This document shows, piece by piece, positions 24,501 to 35,604 of a stretch of 64,000 nt of DNA. A program made the translations under genes and the position numbers. Position 1 is the stretch's first letter, and each line of letters opens with the position of its first letter. Source of the stretch: Rhexocercosporidium sp. MPI-PUGE-AT-0058 (lineage: Eukaryota; Ascomycota; Leotiomycetes; Helotiales); contig JAGTJL010000003.1 in assembly GCA_020746875.1 (NCBI GenBank), positions 2,542,001 to 2,606,000 on the forward strand, given 5' to 3'. The notes under the pieces were generated by a model, which had not been told where the DNA came from, searched no databases, and saw only the letters and a program-made list of their open reading frames with translations.

Positions 24501-27500
24501 CCCCTCTTGCTTCCTGAAGAAGAAGAGGAGTCCCCCATACCTCTTCTTTCATAGTTACCGTGAAACTTTAAAGTTATGGCAGGCTGTGTTCTTGCGGTAC
24601 TGCGGTACAGTCCGGTCCAGAACAGTGCAAGTAAGGTAAGGTTATGTATGTTATGCATTGCGCATCGCATCGCATTAGGCAAGGCAGGGCAAAGGGAAGG
24701 GAAGGGAAGGGTTATGTACGGAGTCATGCAGCGATGTGGCATGGAATGGAATGGCACGCGGAAGTCTGCATATGCAGCTCTCCTCCGGCTTCGCTGCGTG
24801 AGGATGATGGATGGATGGGTAGGAACGTCCGTGGGGACTGGAGGTGGGTGAGCCGGGACGATTGACGATATCGCATCGGAAGTTGCGTTTCATTCCGTAC
24901 CAGTACCAAGGGCGTTAAGTGTTGGTTCGGGTTTGTTGGTTTTGGTTCTTTCTCTTGGTGGTGGTGGTGGTGGGTTCGGTCTGTGTGTGGCAGATCGGAA
25001 GATTGCCTGTTGGGATGTGAGAGTGGAGGTATATGTGAGGTGTTATGATTTTCGGATGGGGATGGGGATGGGGATGGGGATGGGGCTAGGATGGATGAGA
25101 CTAGACTGGCATGAGGAGAGTTTGGTGCTCGTTCTGCTTGGGTGATGGAGATTGTTTACCTTCTTTGGATTCATAGTCCTTGATGTCTCAAAACCTAAGG
25201 CAGGGGGAGGGGTAGATGACTAGCGATCTTGTCCTTCTTGACTCTTTTGCGATTTTGCAATATTGCGATATTTCGGAGTTGTTGTCGAGGTGACAACATC
25301 TCCAGGGTGTTCAAGTTTGCTGAGATGGTGAATTAAAATGACCTGACCCAGAGTGAACGATGGGACAGCCCGTTCCAAACCATATCTTGCGATGTTTAAT
25401 AAGGGAGCAAGCTCGTTTCCCCATATCTATGGGGTCCTGGTCTATTTACATACCAATACACAGGCCGATTGGAATTGAGCAGATCAAGGGTGAGGTGAGG
25501 TGAAGGAGGCGAGTTCTTGGTGCTGTGATCAAGCGTTGCAAAATTCTCAGGTACAGATGGTATCTTCAAAGTTTGGGGAGATTTGCGCCACTTCTCCTAA
25601 TCTCATACATCATTACAAAATTACACCACTTTCGAAGTGAAGGCTACTGTTACCTTCCGGGATAGCAAGTTCACTATCAAGTTTGTGAGTTTTTGTCCAG
25701 AATAAACGATGTCGGCAAATAATTGGACGAGTTGCACTGGACTTTGTTTTCCATAAATTCATCTGAGTGTTACATTCCGTGATAGCTAGATGACATCCAA
25801 AATGTTAGCGAATGTGAATGGCAGAAAATCTGACCACGTTCCGCAGAACATAGAGGGACGGTTCTAGATGGCACGTTTGTTGGTCTTAAAAGCACGGCGC
25901 CGGGACTGGAATATTTATACCACGAAAGGTATCGGTTAAAGTAAGAGATATGGTGAAGATCACTCTTTCTCGGAAGGCCAGACTTGGGAGTTCGAATCTG
26001 TGAATTGGTGATTTAATGGGTTCTTGGAGCTTGAAACCGCATTCAAATTTTGAAACGTTGGAGTCAAAGTTAAGCTTCGTATAGCTTTTCCGACGAGGAT
26101 AGAAGTGAAAGTCCACCCATCGAATAGTAGTAATTGATCTGGGCGATGTTGAGCAAAGTAAAGACTTTGCCACTCAGCGGAAGGATATAAATGCATAGTT
26201 TTACCTCATTGTCAACATCAAGAAGAAGAAGAAGAAGAAATTGGCCAATAAATGCCAAACGATATGTCGATTTGGGGTTAGTGCGCTGGTTCGCCTGGCT
26301 GCTGGGTTTATTCTGTCAAGCTGATCTGCGGGGAAAATGTCGCTGGCTGTTTATCAGCTGTGTCAGACTTCGAGTAAATTTTATTTTATGTTTTAGCCTG
26401 CACTTTGTCGTTGCTATATGATGAATTGCTATCGAAGCTCTTCTCGCTGTCGATCATTAAGTGATGGTCCGACAACTTGTAAAGTTCGCTACGGAAGATG
26501 TCCTAGATCTTCATCCATAGGCTCGGGTTGAAGTCAAGGTGACTTGGACGAGGGTACATCTCTTCAAAAGAAAAAAAGCAGCAGCCTCGAACATGCTAGA
26601 AGAGAAGAGCAAGTAGATTCAAAAAGCTGAATACTTGACAATGTTCTCTCACATTGTTCTCCTAACTTGGCCACTTCATCTTGCTCTTGAGATACCGCGG
26701 TCTCTTTAGCTGTTCTTGAAGATTATCCCGAAGACATAGCTTGACTTGCTGTAAACACTCTCGACAGGTATTTGAACAAATTTTTGAAGCCAGCTATGGT
26801 GGGGTAAGCATCACCAGATCATGGCAATGAATATTTCGATGGAAGGATTTGGGGTGCTGAATTGATACTGAATTACAGCTTCGAAATACCTTACATTTTT
26901 GGCTAAGTACAGACGAATGTTCCCGTTAGGAAAGCTCCAACGTCAAAAACATCACGAGTATATAGAGTAAATGTGTGTGTATCTTATCAATATTTAATAA
27001 CGTTAATATAGAGACTTGAACGAGCCAGCAGGTGAATTAGCTGGTGTCAAGAGGAGTAAAAGGCATATTCGCTTGATGTAGACAGTATCATTCGGGTCAA
27101 ACTTCAAACATCTTGTCAATTATCCGACTCGTTTGAAGAAGCTTCTTTTCCCACGAAGGTTCCAGATATTTCTCCTCGATCGAGAATAGTAGTTCTATTT
27201 GAGGGAGATGTCGAATCACCAAGAACGAATTGGGAAACAATCGTCTGCCGAAAGGATTTTTCGGCTACTTGTATCTAGCGAAGTAGCAGCGGTCTGCCGG
27301 CACTCTTTTCAAACAGCTCGAATCCAACACTCGGTCCCTTCCACAACAAGTACTACATTGTTTACAATCGTCAGGTACTGCATTTTGCGAAGACGCTCTC
27401 AAGGACACAAAACATGTGACCAACACGTGCAGAATCGCTGCGCCTCGCAACATACTCGCCTCGGCGCTGACTCGCTTCACTTTCCATAAAGTTCAACCGA

Positions 27501-28037
27501 AAGTCAACAAACAAAAGAGCTCAGAACTGCAAAGTGACGACATTCGAGAAATGTTTGATGAGGGGAAAAGAGAAAAAGTCGGACAACTACCCGTCGGCGA
27601 AACCCCTTTTCGTTTCCCGACACCCAAGAAATCCAAGATCTCCAAGATCTCCAAGATCAAGCTCGAATCAGGAAAGTGGGCTGCCAAGGAGCTGTCATGA
27701 CGCGGCTGGCGTTCTGCAACGCTCGCGAATTTCCCCCATACAGCAATCATATCCTCCCCACGCCGTTTAATTAGCAAATAGCATGATGGCATGCCGTCCA
27801 TTCTAGATGCGCAACCGTACTATACTTTGTACAAACCCGACTCCGACATCTTGGCATATTGCACTGCCCCATTGCGAAAGATGGGATAGATGGGGTTGGG
27901 ACGAGGGCGGCGATGGGTGTAGAGCAAGGCAGGGCCGGTATCAGATGAAAATGTTATCTCTATCGCGGAGGACTTTCTCCTCTTCGTCTTCATTCCTCGA
28001 ATGCCGGCGACGAGCATTTGCTGATTCAATCCCCACG
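21557..28037. other. 6.5 kb gene-poor region with scattered microsatellites
   Basis: No gene recognised on either strand. Simple sequences: AATC/ATCC repeats about 22,662-22,700; GATGAT/AATAAT about 23,124-23,150; CTACC repeats about 23,262-23,300; GCATCT repeats about 23,962-24,000; GGATGG repeats about 25,055-25,090; GAAGAA about 26,218-26,240. The interval 25,200-27,150 is more AT-rich than the flanks with only short frames. It may contain UTRs, non-coding RNAs or old decayed sequence, none of which I can show. Confidence 0.55.
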
Positions 28038-29847
28038 ATGAAGTCCCCCTTCGCCCTTCTGACTGCTCTTCCTGCAGCAGTCAGAGCGTTCTCCTTTAAC
28101 GCGTATGATCTGGGCTTCTATGGGGTTTATCCGACCCAGAACTATGTCTCTCTTGGCCAACCGACACCTTGGGCGCAGATATCGCAATGGGATCCTCGGT
28201 GCGACAATGATGGCTCGCTCATTCTGCTGACCCTCGAGGTGTCAATGTCCCGAATCCAGGCCCGGTAATACTGGATCCAAGGGGGAATTTGATATGGTCG
28301 GAGGGGAAGTTTGGACAAGCAATGAACCTGCAAGTACAAAGGTACAAAGGGGAAGATTTCTTGACTTTCTGGTCTGGGACAAGCCATGGACCACATTCTA
28401 ATGGCTCCTACTATATGGTAAGCCATCAAACAAAGCTGAATATGCGCAGGAATAATTGTGGATAGCTTGATTCCTCCTACGAAATCGCCCATACTGTAAA
28501 TTCGGTCGACATTGACATGGGAGGTGATCTCCACGAATTCGAGATTACCGACAATGGAACCGCGCTGTTCACAATATACCAAGATAGGCAGGTCGATTGC
28601 TCGGATGTTGGATATGATGGACTGTGCTGGATCGACGATTGCCTGTTTCAAGAAGTTGACATAGCCACTGGCGAGTTGCTCTTCCAGTGGCGCGCCTCTG
28701 ATCATGTCCCACTCAGCCATTCCTTCAAATTGAGACATAAGGAGGGGAAGACAAAGGAGACTGCGTGGGATTTCTTCCACCTTAATAGTGTTGAGAAGGA
28801 CGATTTGGGCAACTACCTCATATCGTCTCGGCATATGCGCGCCATATATTACCTCGACCCAGCTGGGAACATTCTTTGGAGTCTTGGGGGCAAGCACAGT
28901 GACTTCACTGATCTGTCCGATGGGTATGCTTCGAACTTCAAATGGCAGCACCACGCAAGATGGAGGGGAAATAACACCATGTCCTTGTACGACAACCACG
29001 CGAAGAATGTTTTCCATCCTCTCTCGGAATTCAGTCGCGGCATGTTAGTTCAATTCGACTTTGACAATATGACGGTCGAACTCCTTCAAACCTACAAGCA
29101 CCCTGATAACATTCTCTCGATTTCGCAAGGCTCCATGCAGGTGATCCCCGAGAGCGGGAATGTAATGATCGGTTGGGGAAACACTCCAGCATACACGGAA
29201 TTCACAGCCGAAGGAGAAGTTCTGTGCACTACACATTTCGGCGCATCGCTCTTCTTCATGATCCTCGATTTCGGCTGGGTGAAATCGTACCGCACATTCA
29301 AGAGCAAGTGGGTTGGCAAGCCGAAAACACCGCCTGTGATCAAAGTCTTCGCTGGCCAGATATTCGCGAGCTGGAACGGAGCCACCGAAGTTGCGAAATG
29401 GAGACTGGAGAGTGCGAAATCGTTGAAAGCGACTGATGATGAATTTGCCATCGTCGAGGAGGTAGACAAGGATGGGTTCGAGGCTGTATTCCTGTGTGAT
29501 AGCTGGGAACGCCGATTTGTGCGAGTTGCGGCTCTTGATAGAGCGGGTGAGGTATTGGGATATACCGCTGCTGTTGACAGCACTTTTGAGGAATCCGTAA
29601 GCAGTTGTTCAGGCCAAAGTAACGAAAAGAAACGGCGACAGAGCTAACACATTCTCAGATTCCCATATCTCTCTTCCAGATTCTGGTCTCGCTCTGTTTC
29701 TTCCTTCTTATTGGGTTCTTCGCATGGACATATCGCGAGATGCTCCAGAAGCAGTCATCGAGGATTTTCGCGCTCCGTCGCCAACAGAAGAATACCCAGC
29801 AATACGAGCTGCTCAATTCGAGGGATAATAGTGAAGACGCCGTTTGA
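28038..29847 (+). CDS. arylsulfotransferase (ASST)-like secreted/membrane protein, apparent frameshift
   Basis: Fungal ASST-family beta-propeller protein; the bacterial relatives transfer sulfate between phenols, but the fungal role is unproven. Start at ATG 28038 gives a signal peptide (MKSPFALLTALPAAVRAF). Exons: 28038-28417, 28466-29596 and 29659-29847, with introns of 48 and 62 bp. Recognisable parts are the N-terminal WDPRCDNDGSLILLT, the GGDLHEFEITDNGTALFT segment, DFFHLNSVEKDDLGNYLIS, the SRHMRAIYYLDPAGNILWSLGGK segment and the NNTMSLYDNHA motif. The last exon encodes a C-terminal membrane helix and short basic tail. The first exon changes frame at the CCC run 28231-28233: the upstream frame is right for the N-terminus and the frame two bases over is right for PRGVNVPNPGPVILD onward. 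It is either a one-base loss or a sequence error. Confidence 0.8.
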
Positions 29848-30970
29848 AAGACGAGGAATAATCTTTCTTTTAAACCAATGATAGGTTAAGCTTGTCTAGC
29901 GTAGAAATATGACGGAAACAGCTCTCGAGGCCGAGAAAGCCCCCATGGGCAGCTTGGAGCCAGGGGACAGAGGTTCGATGAATGATGGCAGGGAATATCT
30001 GCGCGTAGGATTAAATATCCAAAATATCGAAAAGCTAATTAAGATAATAAACTCACTCAAACTCAGCCTTGGGATGCTCTAGCCCAGCGACCAGAACTCC
30101 CTTGATGGCTTGGCCATTTGTCAAGCTATACCCTCGTATCATAACCTTTATTTGTCATATGTGGCCCATTGATCACAAAGCGAAGCTTCGCATGTTGATT
30201 TTCCTTGGCATTTAGTGCAAAGTTACCAGCGGTTTCGTGGTTGCCGAGAATGCGAAAAGGTGCATCGTATTTCTATCGCATCAGGAGAAACAGGATATGC
30301 GTAGCCTTTGTATCTTTAAAGGCAGTCCGATCAAATGTCCGCTTAAAGGCTATCAGACGTTCTCGTGTCTTTCCAGAAATGGATCTACCCGAACACTTGG
30401 ACATAAAATGTCCGCTAATTTACGTCACAGAACTCGACTATCAGACTAGTGCAGCGTTTATTTTTATTCAAATCTCTCGTTAAGCTTTTAGTGAAGCTTG
30501 CCCTCATGCTCGCTTGTCTCATGTGTAACTAAATCTTTGGGGCGAGGGTAGTCCAAGCCAGATCCACCGTCCACGATGCCTCATCCTCTTTACCTTTTAC
30601 TTCTTGAACTGTACGACTTCGGTTGCTCATGATGTTTGATCAACCTCTTCGTTCAGGGAACTGCTTCATGTTGAATTGTCACGTCACATCACAAGTGGTA
30701 ATGTTTCAGCATGAGAATATCAGATGTGGAGAAACTCTCTGTTACTGGCCTACCCTGAGCTAGGCATATATCTTCCAAATGAATGTATCCAATCATACCC
30801 CCCAATCCTAGAGTATCACACTTCCAGACTCCCGTCTTTTGATCTCTGTTGATCCAACCTTCACTCATCGAACTTCTTTGATCATGCTGGCCATTCAAAT
30901 TAACTTTCGCTGGTGGGGTTGGGAAATGGTAAAACTTACCGACGAGCCTCGATTGTCAAAGTTGATGGTT
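29848..30970. other. intergenic
   Basis: No gene recognised between the ASST-like gene and the repeat precursor gene. Short frames have no domain features. Confidence 0.5.
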
Positions 30971-31234
30971 TTAGGGCTTCTCGACAGCCTCATCAAGCAT
31001 GCCGGGCCAGTCGAATTTGGGGTTACGGCGCTTCTCTAGAGCTCCGTCAGGAGCACTATCCCAGTCGAATATAGTGTGTCGCTTCTCGAGAGCCTCGTCA
31101 AGGGGACTGTTCCACAGCAACGGTCCGCCGCGCTTATCTATAGCTTTAATGTTGCCATTCAGTGGAGCAGCACCAGTTCCAGCGAAAAAGGTAGCAAGGA
31201 CTGCCAAGGTGGCAACGGCAAGTTTCGTATACAT
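30971..31234 (-). CDS. secreted Kex2-type repeat precursor peptide, candidate RiPP precursor
   Basis: The frame from ATG 31234 encodes 87 residues. Residues 1-22/23 are a textbook signal peptide (MYTKLAVATLAVLATFFAG, then TGAAP). A short spacer ends in Lys-Arg (34-35). Three repeats of 17 residues follow: GGPLLWNSPLDEALEKR (36-52), HTIFDWDSAPDGALEKR (53-69), an extra Arg, and NPKFDWPGMLDEAVEKP (71-87). Each has a hydrophobic/aromatic block (LLW, IFDW, KFDW), then an acidic D-E/G-A-L/V-E-K follower; the first two end in Lys-Arg, the Kex2 cleavage site. This layout is known for dikaritin RiPP precursors and for other Kex2-processed secreted peptides. It is divergent from a DUF3328 gene, which favours the RiPP reading. 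No Cys, so it is not a Cys-rich effector; it lacks the alpha-pheromone pattern. Confidence 0.72.
   Translation of the reverse strand: MYTKLAVATLAVLATFFAGTGAAPLNGNIKAIDKRGGPLLWNSPLDEALEKRHTIFDWDSAPDGALEKRRNPKFDWPGMLDEAVEKP
30974..31129 (-). repeat. three coding repeats of 17 codons in the precursor gene
   Basis: Codons 36-52, 53-69 and 71-87 align with a conserved W at repeat position 6, D at 11, A at 13 and E-K at 15-16. The follower part is better conserved than the putative core part. Confidence 0.8.
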
Positions 31235-31994
31235 ACTGAAAGCGTTTGTGGCGACGATCAATGTTCGAAATTTGACAATTTTGGATGCGTTCTGAGATCA
31301 GATGACTTGTTGTTTGGGCGAATTTGGAGAGTGTATGGGATGGATCAAGGCTTTTATTGTCAGATCTGATGGCGCGTGGCACACGAGATTCACCTCTCGT
31401 TATCGTGGCGCTACATACTCCTGCATTTCAATGGTCGTCGATCTTCATGATGAACTGAAGCCACTGAGAATCTGTGTCAACAGATGTGTTCATGTCATGT
31501 CGACAGCCGTCATTGTGTGGCGAAGATAGCAACAGCAAGTGCCATGTAACGTTTTGGCACTCGATTACCGCTCCGCACTTCCCTCGTTTCCCTGTCCCGT
31601 TTGACTTAGCAGCACAGAGAACGTCATGAGTTATCTTCAGAATTGTACAAGCGAAAGTCTATCGACAGTATAAGATATACCCGGGGCAATGGTCCAGCTC
31701 TAGAGATTACTTCTCATATACTTGCTACTCTTACTTGTAAGGCCTCGACTGCCATTGAACCGCATCAAAGAACTTCATGTCGATTCTTCAGTCGATTCAT
31801 TCTGTACGCTGCCACGATTATCTGTACACGTTTCCTTGCCGTAGATTTCGGCGTGCTACATAAGCGACTGGAAGATCCAAGGTCGATTTCAGCATGAGAG
31901 GGAAGGTTCATTCTCAAGGATAGACCATGGCCTTTCATACCATCAGTACCGTCATTGAGAATTCTCGTTCCTTTTCAACTTCCAGACCGACAGA
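31235..31994. promoter_or_regulatory. divergent promoter region, precursor gene / DUF3328 gene
   Basis: 760 bp between two oppositely oriented start codons. Any shared control of the pair would have to act from here. No specific binding site was recognised. Confidence 0.45.
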
Positions 31995-33098
31995 ATGCCC
32001 TGGAGAAAATCCAGCGACGGATCCGAATCAAAGAACATCTCCGATCAAGAAGAGATGCCCGAGATGCGATCCTTTCAAGGAAGCAAATATCAGCAATTGG
32101 GATGCTTCACCAGCCATCGAATATCTACATTCTCAAAAGCCATGGCTGTTGTAAATCTAGTCCTCGGAATGATACTGGCATTCAGCCTATGTTTTGTCAC
32201 TCATGAATCGAGGGCTACTTGCCTACAAGCAGCGAATGCTTACGAACCCTACTGTAAGTGCTATCCTTACAAGCAACTTGATAATTAACAAGAAGTTCCC
32301 CAGCACCTGCCCTTGAAGCAATCGTTCCGACGGTGAAGAAGTTCAAGCCAAAGCTAGTCTTCCAAAGCGAGACATCTCCCGAAGTCGAAGACGCGTGCAA
32401 ATCTATCCTTGGGCGTAAGTCACTCTCGAATTTATACTCATGCACAAATCTATGCTCAAGCTTTTCCTTCATTAGCGAGTGACGGACTTGTCGCCCTCGA
32501 TCCAGAAACATCTGCCAAACTAGCCCAGGCAAATCACTAATCTGCAGAGTCTCTATGGGAACCAGGGAGGCACATATATGGGATCTCCATGTTCCATCAA
32601 TTGCATTGTTTGGTGCGTTAATTAAAGATCGAGCGAGCATCTGCTCAAAGCTGAATCTTTGCACAACAGAACGTCATACGCAAATCCTTTTACAGAGACT
32701 AGTTCTTCCCCAATGTTACGGAAAAGAAATTTTTACACCACAAAAGTACATTCCACTCGATCCCAAGACCTGTCATTGCTATATTCAAGTCCTGATGACG
32801 CTGCTTAGATCACTGTTTTGACTTTCTCCGGCAAGCTATTATGTGCCATGGAGATGTTTCAATGACGTATTGGTGGAACAAGAATTATACCGTTTCGCTA
32901 TGAGATGGTAAGGAGGTGCATTCTGAATGGTTCAAAAACATGAGTGTCGATGAAAGAGCGACGAACAGCAGTACAATGTGGGACATAGAACATTCATGTC
33001 GGCTTTTTGAGCCCATCGAGGAGTGGGTTGCCAAACATGCTTTCATGCCGAATGGGTATAGCTCCCTGAGGATCAATCACAGGGATGAGAATAGCTGA
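31995..33098 (+). pseudogene. UstYa-family (DUF3328) oxidase gene with three in-frame stops
   Basis: UstYa-like proteins are membrane-bound oxidases that cyclise dikaritin RiPP peptides. The model has exons 31995-32253, 32304-32414, 32476-32612, 32670-32745 and 32809-33098. An N-terminal cytoplasmic tail is followed by one membrane helix (AVVNLVLGMILAFSLCFV). Both family motifs remain: H-x-x-H-C in FHQLHC just before the third intron, and HCFDFLRQAIMC in the last exon, then a YWW segment and WDIEHSCR. Three stops break the frame: TAA 32538-32540, TAG 32700-32702 and TGA 32901-32903. All lie inside well-conserved parts, splice sites look good, and each stop could come from one C-to-T change. 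So this copy probably makes no full protein here. Unusual splicing cannot remove all three. Confidence 0.8.
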
Positions 33099-33688
33099 AG
33101 ACAGCGCGCGCCAGGCTGGATATGTTCGTAGAAATCGATGGTTTAGTGAAACTCCTCTTTTCGTAAACATTGCAGTTCTTGATTTCGAACCATGTTCCGG
33201 AACGACGAGACTACCCCGCTCTACGCATCAGAAATCTCTTTAATTGGTGCTGTACCATTCCTTGACCCTCTAAGGTGCTTAACCGTAACACGCCGCTTGA
33301 TCTTCACGTTACCCAGATTTTCTATCTTCTAACGAAGGACCTTTCGTCTCTCACGGTGCAACGAGCTCCAACACATCAACACTACCCCGCCAACATGCGT
33401 CCTGCACCAACCGTAACGAATCCAACAAGCTTCGGAAGCAACTTTCCTGTGGAAATGCAACGAGTGAGTAGTTGTGTAACAGCCAACGGCAGACGCCTCC
33501 GGGAGTCTAGTATACACTTATTCAGAGCTCATGCATGAGGCCGACACTGTTTTTGTAGCTGGATGCTGCGAAATCAATCTTTGTGCTTCCCATTTCAGTG
33601 TCTATGCCGAACTCCAATCTTCAGCTATCTATCCCTTTTGCTAATAGATTCACTTACTGTATTGTTGTCTCCAGCTTCATTCGCGACA
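33099..33688. other. intergenic, DUF3328 pseudogene to MFS pseudogene
   Basis: No gene recognised. The 87-codon plus frame 33275-33538 has no domain features. Confidence 0.45.
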
Positions 33689-35279
33689 ATGCCTGGCTTC
33701 CACGAGGACGAAGATGAAGTAAGGCTCTCTCATGACCTTGGCTCTAGCAAGAGCAGAACACTCTATATCTGCGTATCAATCGAACTGCTCACCTCATTGG
33801 GCACCTCAATATCTTCAGTCCCCTCAATCCGTCTCATTGAATCAGCAATATGTCAACGAACCCTCTTCACAACGACGTGGCCTCCAGAAGATCTCTGCAA
33901 AACAACGGCCATTCAGTCGCAGATGGCACATCTTCTAGGTGCAATGTCTTCGTTTGCAAGGCTGCCCACGCTGGTTTTGACCCTACCCTTTTCTATATTG
34001 AGTGAGCATGTTGATAGGAGAGGTGTGTTGCTAGCGAATTTATGTGCGGGCGTAATGGGGACAGCGTGGATTTTATGTATCTGTCTGGTCGCCTCCCAAA
34101 ACTTGATATGGCAACCGTTGATGATGGTGAAGGGAGACTAAAGCTGACAATTATTAGGTTACTATCCATATACTGATCTAAAGTTGATTTGGTTGTCTGG
34201 GCTGTTCGATATCATCGGAGGAGGCGGATCAGTGGCTCAGATAATACTTCGAAGTATGATTTCGGAGTCTATTCAAAGTTCTACTCTGTAAGATGCCAAC
34301 TGATCATTCAGGAAATCATAATCTAAACTACGAACAGCCGTATTGTATTCTACAGACTGTCTGGACTGAATCTACTATTACAACTTTTCGGCATATCATT
34401 CGGGTCTTGGCTGCTTCAATACGGCGCTGCATCAACCATACTGGTCGGATTGTTCATTCATGGCCTCACGATCCCCATTCTTACATTCTTGCCACGGAGT
34501 TGCGTACCTAGGAGGAATTTCAAAGGTTCAGAATACAAACTCTGCGATTTAATGGAATCTCACGCTGAACCCGACCACCTAAGAAAGGCATCCCACCCGC
34601 CATTCTCCATTTCCCGAAAATTCATCTCTGCATTCTTCGGCTCTCTGAAATCGTTCAAAAATCTGCTGCTCCATAACCACGCCTTCGTATCCTGCCTCGC
34701 TGTAATGTTCCTTAGCACCGTTTCCCTCTCGGTACGCTCACTTCTCCGCCCGTGGATGAGCAAGCGATATTCCTGGTCTCTTTCCACTACGGGCAATATA
34801 CTGTCGCTCGAGTCGCTGATGGGTGCTGTGATCTTCTTCATCCTACAACATGTCGACTCCTGCAGCACCGCCCTTTCAGCTCCTGAAAAACGGAGATAGG
34901 AGCTCCTAAAAGCGAAAATAAGTCTAGCTTTGGCCATATTGGGACCATATGTCTAGGCTTTGCAGAAAAAAGATGGCAATTTGTTGTCGCTGCGGTTGTG
35001 ATCAGTTCCAGTGTGGGGTTATTCAATGCGTTGAGAGCGTTCTTTACGGCCAAGGTACTAGAAAGTGGTGGTAAAAATGGAGCAAAGGATGTTCAGAGGT
35101 TATATGGCGCCATGGAGGTCGTGCAATATCTAGGAATCATTGGTGCAGCGCCAATTTGGAGTGCTGTGTACTCCCTGGGATATAGAATCGGCGGCTTGGG
35201 AATGGGCTTACCGTTCTTTGGGAGTGCGGTACTCATGGGGCTGTTGCTATTATTAGTCTGGCAGGTATGTAGACCATGA
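33689..35279 (+). pseudogene. broken MFS transporter, first copy
   Basis: A 12-helix major facilitator transporter by composition, probably an exporter. ATG 33689 starts an acidic cytoplasmic N-terminus (MPGFHEDEDEVRLS), then helices with IRLIESAICQR and LCKTTAIQSQMA as in one fungal MFS group. Plausible introns lie near 34,129-34,157 and 34,290-34,336. The second half is interrupted: TAG at 34897-34899 and at 34954-34956 lie inside ELLKAKISLALAILGP, a typical helix, and the reading frame then shifts by one base near 34,960 before RWQFVVAAVVISSSVGLFNALRAFF. The 3' end is uncertain. Lies directly downstream of the DUF3328 pseudogene on the same strand, fitting a former cluster transporter. Confidence 0.75.
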
Positions 35280-35604
35280 GCTTTGAGGCAAGCTGCCAGA
35301 TCCCCAGTCTCATTCAAACAAGCGATTTAGACCGATAATGTTTTGCCTTTCCAGATCTCCGTAAACACAGAGACATTCATCTCTACTTTAAGCGAGAAAA
35401 TAAAGCCTCTCTAATATCAAGAGATACCTAGTGCAAGAAAGTCCATCATATTCTTGAACATTTAAACTTCAAACAGCGAACTTACAAATGCAGAAGGCCC
35501 CACCTTTAAAGCCCTCAAACTCTCAAGAATGAGTATGGATAGTCGTCCCGAATTTAGTCAAGGTAAATCTTCAAAGTAAAAATATATTCCACCAAAAATC
35601 CACC

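Noticed and set aside
28142..29017. 291-codon minus-strand frame
   Set aside because: Antisense to the arylsulfotransferase-like gene, which has family motifs, signal peptide and introns.
30971..31234. Alpha-type mating pheromone precursor
   Set aside because: Repeats lack Cys and the W-C-x-x-PGQGC style core; Kex2 sites alone do not identify a pheromone.
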